Assembly (NCBI RefSeq): GCF_025822765.1
Contig: NZ_JACKUK010000029.1
Location: forward strand, 62,001-126,000
DNA length: 64,000 nt
Direction of reading: 5' to 3'
Origin: Mycobacterium barrassiae
Lineage (GTDB): Bacteria; Actinomycetota; Actinomycetes; Mycobacteriales; Mycobacteriaceae
The notes beneath the pieces are model-generated. The model was not told the DNA's origin. It saw nothing but the letters and a program-made list of their open reading frames with translations, and did not search any database. Below, piece after piece: positions 36,901 to 44,829 of this stretch; the stretch's first letter is position 1, and the number at the start of each line of letters is the position of its first letter. The translations under genes were made by a program, and so were the position numbers.

Positions 36901-38175
36901 ACGCCACCCACCCTGACCCTGACGCTGCCGACCCGCCGCGAGGTGGCCGCCGTACAGCTAACACCCAGTTCGTCTGAACTGCCCGCACATCCGACGTTGG
37001 TGGCCATCGACCTCGGCGACGGACCTCAGGTACGTCGACTGGCCGCCGACGCCGGACCGCAGACATTCGACGTCAAACCCCGCGTCACCGACACGGTGAA
37101 GGTCTCGATCCTGGACTGGGACGACATCATCGACCGCACCGCGCTCGGGTTCGACCAGCTGAAGCCACCCGGCCTCGCCGAGGTGACAGCCCTCGACCCC
37201 CGTGGCACCCCGATCGGCGCGGCCGACGCAGCGCGCAACCGTGACCGGTCGATCGAATTGCCCTGTGGGCGTGGCCCGATCATCGGTGTCGCCGGCCAGT
37301 TCGTCCAGACATCGCTGACCACGACGGTCGGGGCCCTGCTCGACGGCGAGCCCGTCGCCGCGCAGCCGTGCCAAACGGGACCGATCCGGCTGCCCGCCGG
37401 CCAGCAGGAGTTGCTGATCAGCCCCGGTGCGGCGTTCATCACCGACGGGGTTCAACTCGACGGCCCGCTGGCCAACCGGATACGTTCGGCGGCAACGGTT
37501 CCCGCGCAGATCGACACGTGGAGTGCCGACCACCGAGAGGTGACGGTCGCACCGTCGGAGACGTCGCGGGTGCTGGTGGTTCCCGAGAGCATCAACCCCG
37601 GCTGGATTGCGCACCGGGCCGACGGCTCCCGGCTGGCACCGGTCACCGTCAACGGCTGGCAGCAGGGTTGGGTGCTGCCGCCGGGCACCGGAGGGCCCGT
37701 CACGCTCACCTTCGAATCCAACGCGCTCTATCGCGCCGGGTTGATCGGCGGCCTCGCTCTGCTGCCGCTGCTCGCACTGCTGGCCTTCTGGCCTACGCGC
37801 CGCCGTGACCAGCCGGACGAGCCCGCACGTGTCTGGCGGCCCGGCCGGTGGACGGTGGGCGCGGCGGTCCTCGTGGTCGGCGGGGCGATCTCGGGGGTGG
37901 CGGGCGTCATCGTCGTCGGCATCGCCCTCGGTGTGCGGCATCTGTTGCGCAACCGTGAAAGACTTTGCGACGCCGTCACGGTCACGACAACTGCCGGGGG
38001 GCTGATCCTGGCGGGAGCCGTGCTCAGCCAGAACCCATGGCGATCGGTCGACGGCTACGTCGGTCACTCCGTGGGGGTGCAGTTGCTTGCTCTGATTTCG
38101 GTGGCGATGCTGGCCGCCTCCGTCGTGCCTGCCGATCGTCGTCGTTTCACACCCCCGGGCTCCGCCGACCTCTAG
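33895..38175 (+). CDS. aftD: Arabinofuranosyltransferase AftD
   Basis: A 1426-residue membrane glycosyltransferase, close to the 1400 residues of Rv0236c. The N-terminal part has many transmembrane helices and the signature FAQSPGQISPDTKLDLTANP near residue 42. The large periplasmic region includes carbohydrate-binding (F5/8 C-like) modules around residues 730-850 (INATITITP-type strands) and 970-1100. A last helix cluster (ALYRAGLIGGLALLPLLALL) closes the chain. It adds arabinofuranose from decaprenyl-phosphoarabinose to arabinogalactan/lipoarabinomannan branches. TTG start inside the small gene before it. Confidence 0.93.
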   Translation: MSTATEVKSRAYPLLPAAVNDTPPLARRWLWVVAVAALVLTFAQSPGQISPDTKLDLTANPLRFLARAFNLWNSELPFGQAQNQAYGYLFPHGTFFLAGDVLGLPGWVTQRLWWALLLVVGFWGVLRVAEALGIGSTTSRVIGAVAFALSPRVLTTIGAISSETLPMMLAPWVLLPMIIALRGTGSVRVLAARSAVAVALMGAVNAVATLTACLVAAIWLVCHRPNRLWWRFTAWWALCIVLAVSWWVVALVLLGRISPPFLDFIESSGVTTRWMSLTEMLRGTDAWTPFVAPNATAGASLVTGSVAVLATTLVAAAGLAGLALRSMPARGRLITILLVGVTVLALGYSGGLGSPVALHVQAFLDADGTPLRNIHKLEPLLRLPIVLGLAHLLGRIPLPGSAPRAVWRDAFAHPERDKRVAVGVVALVALTAATSLAWTGRLTPPGTFDAIPQYWHDTAAWLDEHNDSGRVLVAPGAPFATQVWGNSHDEPLQVLGESAWGVRDSIPLNPPETIRALDSVQRLFAAGRPSAGLADTLARQGISYVVVRNDLDPETSRSARPLLVHRAIDNSPGLERVAEFGDPVGPGTLAGFITDSGLRPRYPAVEIYRVSPTAPGIPVTPYLVDADAMARVDGAPEVLLRLDERRRLLGQPPLGPMMLTADAQRAGLAMPPGTGVVVTDTPLARETDYGRVDDHSSAIRAPDDPRHTFNRVMDYPSPGAETVYGQWSGGRISVSSSAADSTALPNVAPATGPAAAIDADSSTSWVSNALQAAVGQWLQVDFDHPVTNATITITPSATAVGAQVRRIEVSTVNGTSTMRVEEPGEPLTIALPYGESPWVRITAAATEDGSPGVQFGITDFAVTQYDANGFAHPVNLRHTVDVPGPPPNTAVAQWDLGSDLLGRSGCAQSPNGIRCAATMALSAEEPVNLSRTLTVPAAMEVTPTVWVRPRQGPNLADLIREPGTVIATGDADPIDVLGSAYAGADGDPNTAWTARQGVVQHKTPPTLTLTLPTRREVAAVQLTPSSSELPAHPTLVAIDLGDGPQVRRLAADAGPQTFDVKPRVTDTVKVSILDWDDIIDRTALGFDQLKPPGLAEVTALDPRGTPIGAADAARNRDRSIELPCGRGPIIGVAGQFVQTSLTTTVGALLDGEPVAAQPCQTGPIRLPAGQQELLISPGAAFITDGVQLDGPLANRIRSAATVPAQIDTWSADHREVTVAPSETSRVLVVPESINPGWIAHRADGSRLAPVTVNGWQQGWVLPPGTGGPVTLTFESNALYRAGLIGGLALLPLLALLAFWPTRRRDQPDEPARVWRPGRWTVGAAVLVVGGAISGVAGVIVVGIALGVRHLLRNRERLCDAVTVTTTAGGLILAGAVLSQNPWRSVDGYVGHSVGVQLLALISVAMLAASVVPADRRRFTPPGSADL

Positions 38176-38185
38176 CATCGGCTCT

Positions 38186-39157
38186 GTGCCGCAGCTGAAT
38201 ACCGCCCGAGGACAGATCGCCACGACCGACCTTGGGGTCACGTTGATGCACGAGCACGTGTTCGTGCTGTCCCCCGAAATCCATGCCAACTACCCCGAGG
38301 TCTGGGGCGACGAAGCCCAGCGCCAGGCCGATGCGGTCACGCGGCTCAACGAACTCAAATCGCGCGGCGTCGACACCATCGTGGACCTCACCGTCATCGG
38401 GCTCGGTCGCTATATTCCGCGCATCGCGAAGATCGCGGCGCAGACCGACATCAACATCGTGGTGGCCACGGGCGTCTACACCTACAACGACGTGCCGATG
38501 TACTTCCACTTCAGCGGGCCCGAGACGCCGCTCGGCGAGCCGATGGTCGACATGTTCGTCAACGACATCGAAAAAGGCATCGCGGGTACCGACATCAAGG
38601 CGGCGATCCTCAAATGCGCCACCGACGAACCCGGGGTGACGCCGGGCGTCGAGCGGGTGTTGCGGGCGGTCGCACAGGCACACCGGCGCACTGGCGTGCC
38701 GATCTCGACACACACCCACGCAGCGACGCGCCGCGGTCTGGAGCAGCAGGCGATCTTCGCCGAGGAGGGCGTGGATCTGAGCAGGGTGGTCATCGGGCAC
38801 TCCGGTGACACCACCGACCTCGGCTATCTGGAGGAGCTCATCAGCGCGGGGTCGTTCATCGGCATGGACCGGTTCGGCGTCGATGTCTTCCTCGGCTTCG
38901 AAGATCGGGTCAACACCGTCGCGCAGATGTGCGAGCGCGGCCACGCCGACAAGATGGTGCTCTCCCACGACGCGTCGTGTCTGATGGACTGGCTGCCCGA
39001 GGACATCGTGTCGGTGATGATGCCGAACTGGAACTACCTGCACATCCACAACGACGTCATCCCGGCCCTGAAGGCGCGCGGGGTCACCGACGAGCAGCTC
39101 ACCACGATGCTCGTCGACAACCCCCGCAAGATCTTCGAGGCTCAGGGCGCCTACTGA
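38186..39157 (+). CDS. php: Phosphotriesterase-like lactonase Php
   Basis: A 323-residue metal-dependent TIM-barrel enzyme. All metal ligands are seen: HEH (MHEHVFV), the carboxylated-Lys segment ILKCATDEPG, HTH in STHTHA, GHSGD, and the Asp in LSHDAS. Relatives (Rv0230c, PLL family) hydrolyse lactones, including acyl-homoserine lactones, and weakly phosphotriesters. GTG start 10 bases after aftD. The acyl-CoA synthetase gene begins one base after its stop. Confidence 0.92.
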   Translation: MPQLNTARGQIATTDLGVTLMHEHVFVLSPEIHANYPEVWGDEAQRQADAVTRLNELKSRGVDTIVDLTVIGLGRYIPRIAKIAAQTDINIVVATGVYTYNDVPMYFHFSGPETPLGEPMVDMFVNDIEKGIAGTDIKAAILKCATDEPGVTPGVERVLRAVAQAHRRTGVPISTHTHAATRRGLEQQAIFAEEGVDLSRVVIGHSGDTTDLGYLEELISAGSFIGMDRFGVDVFLGFEDRVNTVAQMCERGHADKMVLSHDASCLMDWLPEDIVSVMMPNWNYLHIHNDVIPALKARGVTDEQLTTMLVDNPRKIFEAQGAY

Positions 39158-39158
39158 G

Positions 39159-40631
39159 ATGACCGACCCGGCACAGGTCCCACCCATCCCCACCCAGCTC
39201 TCCCGCCTCGCCGAAGCGGACCCCGACGCGCCGGCCGTCACATGCGAAGGCCGCACGCTCACGCGCAGCGAGCTCGACAAGTCGACCAACCGGCTCGCGC
39301 GGGCGTATGCCGAACTGGGGGTCGGGCAGGGCGATTACGTCGTCACGGTGCTGCCCAACTCCATTGAGTTCATCCAGGCCGTGTTGGCCATCTGGAAGGT
39401 GGGCGGGATTCCCCAGCCGCTCTCGGCGCGGATGCCCGATGCGGAGTTGACCGCGCTACTGGAGCTGCGGCCACCGAAGCTCATCGTCGGACGCGACGAC
39501 CCCACCGGGGTATCGCCCAGCGTGGCAGCCGATTTCACGCCGGACACGGAATTGTCCGACGAGGCGCTTCCAGAGGTCGTGTCGCCCGTGTTCAAGGCAA
39601 TGGCCTCCGGTGGCAGCACCGGGCGACCCAAACTCATCGAGGCCGGTATCGACAGCCGCTTCTCACCGTTGGCCGGCTACGCGATGGGTTCGATGGACGG
39701 TGACGTCAACCTGCTGTCGGTACCGCTCACCCACAACACGGGTTTCACCACGATGGCGATCGGGCTCGTGCAGGGTCATCACCTCGTGGTGATGCCGCGG
39801 TTCGACCCGCACGAGTTCCTGCGCCTGGTCACCGAATACCGGGTCACGTTCCTGACGACGGTTCCGACGGTGATGCAACGCCTGCTGCCGGCGTACCGGG
39901 CGGCGCCGGAGAACTACGACCTGTCCTCGATCCGGCGGTTGTGGCATGTGGCGGCGCACTGTCCGCCCGCGGTCAAGCGGGCGTGGATCGACATCCTCGG
40001 ACCCGACGCGGTCTGGGAACTGTACGGCGGCACCGAATTACAGGCACTGACGTTCATCTCCGGCGAACAGTGGCTGACGCATCCGGGTTCGGTCGGCGTG
40101 GTGGTCGCAGGCGAGATGAAGGTGCTCGACGACGACGGCAACGAATGCCCGCCGGGCGTGAGCGGAGAGATCTACATGCGTCCACCACCGGGCAGCGGTC
40201 CAACGTACCGGTACGTCGGCGCTACCGCGAAACAGCGCGACGGCTGGGACTCGCTGGGCGATCTGGGGTACTTCGACGAGGACGGCTTCCTGTACCTCAA
40301 CGATCGCCGCGTGGACATGTTCACCGTCGGCGGCCGCAACGTCTACCCCGCCGAGATCGAGTCGGCGCTGTCGGCGCACCCGAATGTGCTGTCCTGCTTG
40401 GTGGTTGGCGTGCCACACGAGGATCTCGGTCAGGTCCCGCACGCCATCGTGCAGGCAGACGGGCTCGACGAGGCCGCGGTGATCGAGTTTCTGACCGACC
40501 GTCTCGCCTCCTACAAGATCCCGCGCAGCGTGGAGTTCAGCGATACGCCGCTGCGCGACGATGCGGGGAAGGCGCGGAGGAGCGCGGTTCGCGACGAGGT
40601 CATCAAGCGGCGAGCGGCGCAGTCGGGCTAA
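39159..40631 (+). CDS. AMP-forming acyl-CoA synthetase (bile acid/aryl-CoA ligase-like)
   Basis: A 490-residue ANL-superfamily ligase. The AMP-binding P-loop is MASGGSTGRPKLIEAG, followed by ELYGGTELQAL and the C-terminal hinge LNDRRVDMFTVGGRNVYPAEIE; the catalytic Lys is near SYKIPRSVEF / DDAGKARRS. The short type without a long N-terminal extension resembles BaiB and short/medium acyl- or aryl-CoA ligases. It shares an operon with the lactonase and may activate the hydroxy acid so released (inference). The stop overlaps that of the acyltransferase by 4 bases. Confidence 0.88.
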   Translation: MTDPAQVPPIPTQLSRLAEADPDAPAVTCEGRTLTRSELDKSTNRLARAYAELGVGQGDYVVTVLPNSIEFIQAVLAIWKVGGIPQPLSARMPDAELTALLELRPPKLIVGRDDPTGVSPSVAADFTPDTELSDEALPEVVSPVFKAMASGGSTGRPKLIEAGIDSRFSPLAGYAMGSMDGDVNLLSVPLTHNTGFTTMAIGLVQGHHLVVMPRFDPHEFLRLVTEYRVTFLTTVPTVMQRLLPAYRAAPENYDLSSIRRLWHVAAHCPPAVKRAWIDILGPDAVWELYGGTELQALTFISGEQWLTHPGSVGVVVAGEMKVLDDDGNECPPGVSGEIYMRPPPGSGPTYRYVGATAKQRDGWDSLGDLGYFDEDGFLYLNDRRVDMFTVGGRNVYPAEIESALSAHPNVLSCLVVGVPHEDLGQVPHAIVQADGLDEAAVIEFLTDRLASYKIPRSVEFSDTPLRDDAGKARRSAVRDEVIKRRAAQSG

Positions 40632-41818
40632 CGCGCGACCGCGGGTTCGGGCTCGTCGGTGACCGAGCTGTCCAACGGCTCAGGGTCGTGGCGCCTCTCC
40701 CAGCGTCGCAGGGCGTTTCGACAGGGTGACTCGATCAACGCGTAGCTGACCGCCGCTATCGCGAACCCGAACACCACGGTCAGCACCAGAACGACGGGCA
40801 TGTGCCCGTTGAACGCGAACTCGCCGATCACCGGGAACACCATGGCCAGCGCCGCGAGGTGCCAGACGAACAATCCGTAGGACCATCGACCCAGCGTCAC
40901 CATCGTCGCGCTGCCCAACAGGCGGTGCGGGGTGTCGGGCCGGTCCAGCACCAGCGGGGCGAGCAGCGCCCCGGCGACCACGGCCCCCATCGCGATCTTC
41001 ACCGTGAACTGGCTGACCGTCCCCGGCGTCAGTCCCTCCGGTCCGGCCAACGGTGAGGCCGCGATCGCGAACGCCACGACCGCGATCCCCGCCATCAGCA
41101 CCCGCCGCCGTGCCAACCGGTGCGGCCACCTCACCGGCATGACCGTCAACTCGGCGAGCAGCATCCCGGCGGCGAACCAGGAGAAGAACGCAGGCGGCCA
41201 GTTCAGGGGATTGACGCCGAAGGGGGCATCGAACGGAATGAGCGCCCACGCGAAGCTGACCAGCCCCACCGCCGCGATCACCGGTATCCGCGCGCGCACC
41301 GGCACCCGCCGCACCAGCAGCGCAAGAAACGGCAGCGCGAGATAGAACGCGACCTCGACCGACAGGCTCCACATCTGGGTGAGGCCGGCCGTCAGCGTCA
41401 GCGGCACATAGATCTGGGTCAGCGTCAGGTTGGCCAGCCACACGGTGAGGTCGGCTTTGGCCTCCGGCAGCAGCGACAGAATGACGATGACCGCGACCAG
41501 ATAGCCGGGCATGATGCGCACGATCCGGGACCGCAGGTAGTGACCCGTCGGCGGGATGGGCCGCATACCGCGGGCCGCAGCGGCGTGACCGCGCCACAGC
41601 AGGAAGCCCGACAGCGCGAAGAACACGGCGACCGCGAGATCGAACCTGCCGAAGAAACGACCCGTGATCCCGCCGGTATGGCCGGTCTGAAAAGCCACGT
41701 GGGTGACGACGACGCCGACCGCCGCGCAGGCGCGCATTCCCTCGACGGCGGGCAGGAAGCCACGCGTTCCGCCGACGGCGCTTTCGGCGCTGTCCGTCGC
41801 GGCGCTGGATTCCGTCAC
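40628..41818 (-). CDS. Acyltransferase 3 family membrane protein
   Basis: A 396-residue, about ten-helix membrane acyltransferase (OafA/AT3). The conserved FLPAVEGMRACAAVGVVVTHVAF with catalytic His, FALSGFLLWRG, and SLSVEVAFYLALP are typical. It probably modifies an envelope sugar or lipid with an acyl group. GTG at 41818 is the first start that keeps a short N-terminus (VTESSAATDSAESAVGG); the long upstream extension is not convincing. Matches Rv0228 in place and size. Confidence 0.88.
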   Translation of the reverse strand: MTESSAATDSAESAVGGTRGFLPAVEGMRACAAVGVVVTHVAFQTGHTGGITGRFFGRFDLAVAVFFALSGFLLWRGHAAAARGMRPIPPTGHYLRSRIVRIMPGYLVAVIVILSLLPEAKADLTVWLANLTLTQIYVPLTLTAGLTQMWSLSVEVAFYLALPFLALLVRRVPVRARIPVIAAVGLVSFAWALIPFDAPFGVNPLNWPPAFFSWFAAGMLLAELTVMPVRWPHRLARRRVLMAGIAVVAFAIAASPLAGPEGLTPGTVSQFTVKIAMGAVVAGALLAPLVLDRPDTPHRLLGSATMVTLGRWSYGLFVWHLAALAMVFPVIGEFAFNGHMPVVLVLTVVFGFAIAAVSYALIESPCRNALRRWERRHDPEPLDSSVTDEPEPAVAR

Positions 41819-41899
41819 GACATCAGTGTGCCGGGCGGAGCGAAAGGTGCTGAATACGGGTACTCGGGCGGCCATGGCCAGATGGGCTCGGAGTAAGCA

Positions 41900-41929
41900 T
41901 CGACCCTTAACTTGTGCTGTTAGGGTCGA
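41900..41929. repeat. Inverted repeat upstream of the DUF3068 gene
   Basis: TCGACCCTTAAC-n7-GTTAGGGTCGA, an 11-bp stem with one bulged T, 40 bases before the TTG start. A possible operator or 5' leader hairpin. Confidence 0.5.
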
Positions 41930-41968
41930 ACGGGTTTGCGGGACCACCGCAGGTGAAGGAGGCACGGT

Positions 41969-43165
41969 TTGAACCGCGCAGTGGCGCTCCGCATTGCGGC
42001 TTGCGGAATCATGGGGCTGGGTGCTGGTTTGTTGATCGCGGCCCTGTTGCTGTCCACCTACACCCATTCCAAGATCGCGAAGATCCCGCTGAACCTTGAT
42101 ATGACGCTGGTCAGCGACGGCACCGGCACAGCGTTCGACCCCGGATCGCTCAACCGTGAGAAGTTCGTCGTCGACCGCGACGTGCCGCTGGTGCAGCAGG
42201 AGCAGATCTCGGTGGAGGCGCCGTCGAACGCCGATGTGGTGACCCTTCAGGTCGGCAGCACGCTGCGCCGCACCGACAAGCAGAAGGACGAGGGGCTGTT
42301 GCTCGCCTTGGTCGACACCGTCACGGTCAACCGCCAGACGGCCGAGGCGGTGTCCAGTGAGAGCAATCCCGGTGGTGCGGTCCAGAAGCCGCGCGCAATC
42401 GAGGACGACCAGCCGCCCACCAACATTGCGCTGCCGCACGACGGCCTGACCTACCGCTTCCCGTTCGACACCGAGAAGCGGACCTATCCCGTCTTCGATC
42501 CGATCGCGCAGAAGGCGTTCGACGCCAACTACGACGGCGAGGACGACGTCAACGGCCTGACCACCTACCGATTCAGCCAGAACGTCGGCTATGACTCCGA
42601 CGGCAAGCTGGTCGAGCCGGTGAAGTACTCGTCACTGTTCGACGACGACGCCGACAGCGAGGTCAGTGCGACCGCGGCGATGTGGGGTGTTCCCGGCGAG
42701 CCCGAAGAGCGCATCACGATGGCGCGCTACTACGCCGCGCAGCGCACGTTCTGGGTGGATCCGGTCTCCGGCACCATCGTCAAGCGGGAAGAACACGGCT
42801 ATCACTACTACGCGCGGGAGCCGCTGAAGCCCGAGGTGACCTTCGTCGACTTCAAGGTCGCCTTCAACGAGGAGACGGTCGAAACCCAGGTCGCCAGCGC
42901 CAGAGATGAACGCGATCGCGTGGGTCTGTGGGGCCGCATCCTGCCGATCTCCTTCACCGCCCTCGGTCTGGTGTCCCTTGTCGGCGGCGCGCTGCTGGGG
43001 TCGTTCGCCCTACGCGCGGAGTCCGCGCTCATCGATCCGGGACTCGACGAGGCCGACCACAGCTTCTTCGACACCCAGGGGATGAAGGTGCCGGGAGCCG
43101 AAGCCAAGACCGAGAAGCTGCCCGCGCAGAAACCGACCGATCTGCCCCCGGACAGACCGGTCTGA
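41969..43165 (+). CDS. DUF3068/PorA-family envelope protein (Rv0227c-like)
   Basis: A 398-residue protein with an N-terminal helix (residues ~5-28, AACGIMGLGAGLLIAALLLS), a large extracytoplasmic domain of DUF3068, and a C-terminal helix (residues ~330-350, SFTALGLVSLVGGALLG). The domain includes LPHDGLTYRFPFDTEKRTYP and a Tyr/His-rich YHYYAREPLKP. The M. tuberculosis counterpart is needed for growth; function unknown. TTG start supported by GAAGGAGG just upstream. Followed directly by a polytopic membrane protein gene. Confidence 0.87.
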   Translation: MNRAVALRIAACGIMGLGAGLLIAALLLSTYTHSKIAKIPLNLDMTLVSDGTGTAFDPGSLNREKFVVDRDVPLVQQEQISVEAPSNADVVTLQVGSTLRRTDKQKDEGLLLALVDTVTVNRQTAEAVSSESNPGGAVQKPRAIEDDQPPTNIALPHDGLTYRFPFDTEKRTYPVFDPIAQKAFDANYDGEDDVNGLTTYRFSQNVGYDSDGKLVEPVKYSSLFDDDADSEVSATAAMWGVPGEPEERITMARYYAAQRTFWVDPVSGTIVKREEHGYHYYAREPLKPEVTFVDFKVAFNEETVETQVASARDERDRVGLWGRILPISFTALGLVSLVGGALLGSFALRAESALIDPGLDEADHSFFDTQGMKVPGAEAKTEKLPAQKPTDLPPDRPV

Positions 43166-44829
43166 TCGCGCGGTTCACAGCGCCCGCCTATGCGCTGGTG
43201 CTGTCCCTGGTCGTGACGGCGCCGCTGTTCGCGCCGGGCTATCTGCTGCTGCGCGACGCGGTGTCCACGCCGCGCTCCTATCTCTCGGATGCGGCGTTGG
43301 GCCTTTCGGAGGCGGCACCGCGCGCACTGCCTCAGGACTTCGCGGTGGCGGTCGCGTCGACGGTGCTCGACGGCGGCGTGGTGGTCAAACTGCTGTTGGC
43401 CCTGGGGTTGTGGCTCGCCGGCTGGGGTGCGGCACGTCTGGTCGCTGCGGTGCTGCCGGACTCAGGTGTGGCCGGACAGTGTGTGGCCGTGACGCTCGCC
43501 ATCTGGAATCCCTATGTCGCAGAGCGTCTTCTGCAGGGGCATTGGAGTCTGCTGGTCGGCTACGGATGCCTGCCGTGGGTCGCCGCCGCAATGCTGCGGC
43601 TGCGCGAGTCGCGACCAGGCTGGGCTGAGGTGGGCGCGCTGGTGTTCTGGATCGCCCTTGCGGGGCTGACGCCGACAGGGCTGATGCTGGCGGCCACCGT
43701 CGCGGCGGCCGCGGTGTTCGCGCCGGGTGCGGGATGGCAGCGGTGGCGGTGCGCGGCCGTGGCGCTCGGCGCTGCACTGACCGCGGCGCTGCCGTGGCTG
43801 ACGGCTGCGGCTGTCGCGCAATCGTTGGCCCCGTCGCAGGCCGACGGCGTCGCGGCGTTCGCGGCGCGGGCCGAGCCGGGTCTCGGCACCCTCGGGACCC
43901 TTGCCAGCCTCGGCGGAATATGGAACGGCGACGCTGTACCTGCTTCTCGCACCACGCTTTTCGCCGTCATATCGGCGCTCGTCTTGCTCACGATTGTGGT
44001 GGTGGGTCTGCCCGTGGCAATCCGCCGTCCCGGGGCCGTGCCGCTGTTGTGCCTGGCCGCCCTCGCGGTCGTTGTTCCCGCGGCGATGGCGACCGGCCCG
44101 GGCTTGGCTGCCGTGGAGGCGACGGTTCGGGCGCTGCCGGGACTCGGCGTGTTACGCGATGCGCAGAAGTGGGTGGCGCTGGCGGTGCCCGGTTATGCGC
44201 TGGCGGGTGCGGCCGCGGTTGTCGTTCTGCGGCAGAAACTTCCGGCGGCCGCCACAGCCTTGATCTGCTGCGCGGCGCTTATCGCCACGTTGCCCGATCT
44301 CGCTTGGGGTGTGGGCGGCAGAGTGACCGCAGTGACCTACCCGCAGGGGTGGGCGGCGGTGGCGGCGATGATCAACGCCGATCCACGACCGGTCGCTGTG
44401 CTTCCCGTCGACAGCATGCGGCGCTTCGAATGGGCGGGTGATGCGCCGGCGCTCGACCCGTTGCCGCGCTGGGTGCGGGCCGACGTGCTGTCCACGGGTG
44501 ATCTGACGGTCGGCGGCCGAACGGTGCCCGGTGAGGGTGAACGCGCGCGCGAGGTTCAGCAGATGTTGTTGAGCGGCGCCGATCGCCAACTGTTGGCCGA
44601 CGCGGGGGTGGGCTGGGTCGTCGTCGAATCCGGCGCTGCCGCTGACACTTTGGCGTTGCCCGTCGCTTATCACGACGATGATCTGACGCTCTACACGGTG
44701 GGCGGCGATCTTCCACCCGCACCCGGTCGCGGCATCGTGCTGGCCGCTCACTTCGCGTGGCTGGCGCTGCTCGCGGCGGGGTTGGTCGCGCTTATCTCTC
44801 GCCCGAGGTGGGCTAGACGACGCCGCTGA
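43162..44829 (+). CDS. Polytopic membrane protein (Rv0226c-like)
   Basis: About 555 residues, ten or more helices, GT-C-like in outline (LLLRDAVSTPRSYLSDAALG; IWNPYVAERLLQGHWSLLVG; LPGLGVLRDAQKWVALAVPG). The C-terminal ~150 residues include a soluble segment (AVLPVDSMRRFEWAGDAPAL). The start is uncertain: the frame overlaps the DUF3068 stop at CTG 43162 (CTGA), with GTG at 43198 the first standard codon. Similar proteins sit with envelope glycan genes. Function unknown, probably envelope glycan synthesis or transport. Confidence 0.75.
   Translation: MIARFTAPAYALVLSLVVTAPLFAPGYLLLRDAVSTPRSYLSDAALGLSEAAPRALPQDFAVAVASTVLDGGVVVKLLLALGLWLAGWGAARLVAAVLPDSGVAGQCVAVTLAIWNPYVAERLLQGHWSLLVGYGCLPWVAAAMLRLRESRPGWAEVGALVFWIALAGLTPTGLMLAATVAAAAVFAPGAGWQRWRCAAVALGAALTAALPWLTAAAVAQSLAPSQADGVAAFAARAEPGLGTLGTLASLGGIWNGDAVPASRTTLFAVISALVLLTIVVVGLPVAIRRPGAVPLLCLAALAVVVPAAMATGPGLAAVEATVRALPGLGVLRDAQKWVALAVPGYALAGAAAVVVLRQKLPAAATALICCAALIATLPDLAWGVGGRVTAVTYPQGWAAVAAMINADPRPVAVLPVDSMRRFEWAGDAPALDPLPRWVRADVLSTGDLTVGGRTVPGEGERAREVQQMLLSGADRQLLADAGVGWVVVESGAAADTLALPVAYHDDDLTLYTVGGDLPPAPGRGIVLAAHFAWLALLAAGLVALISRPRWARRRR

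Noticed and set aside
40628-42439. Acyltransferase 3 extended to 603 residues
   Set aside because: The extension runs through the promoter and into the DUF3068 gene on the other strand; the natural N-terminus is near 41818.
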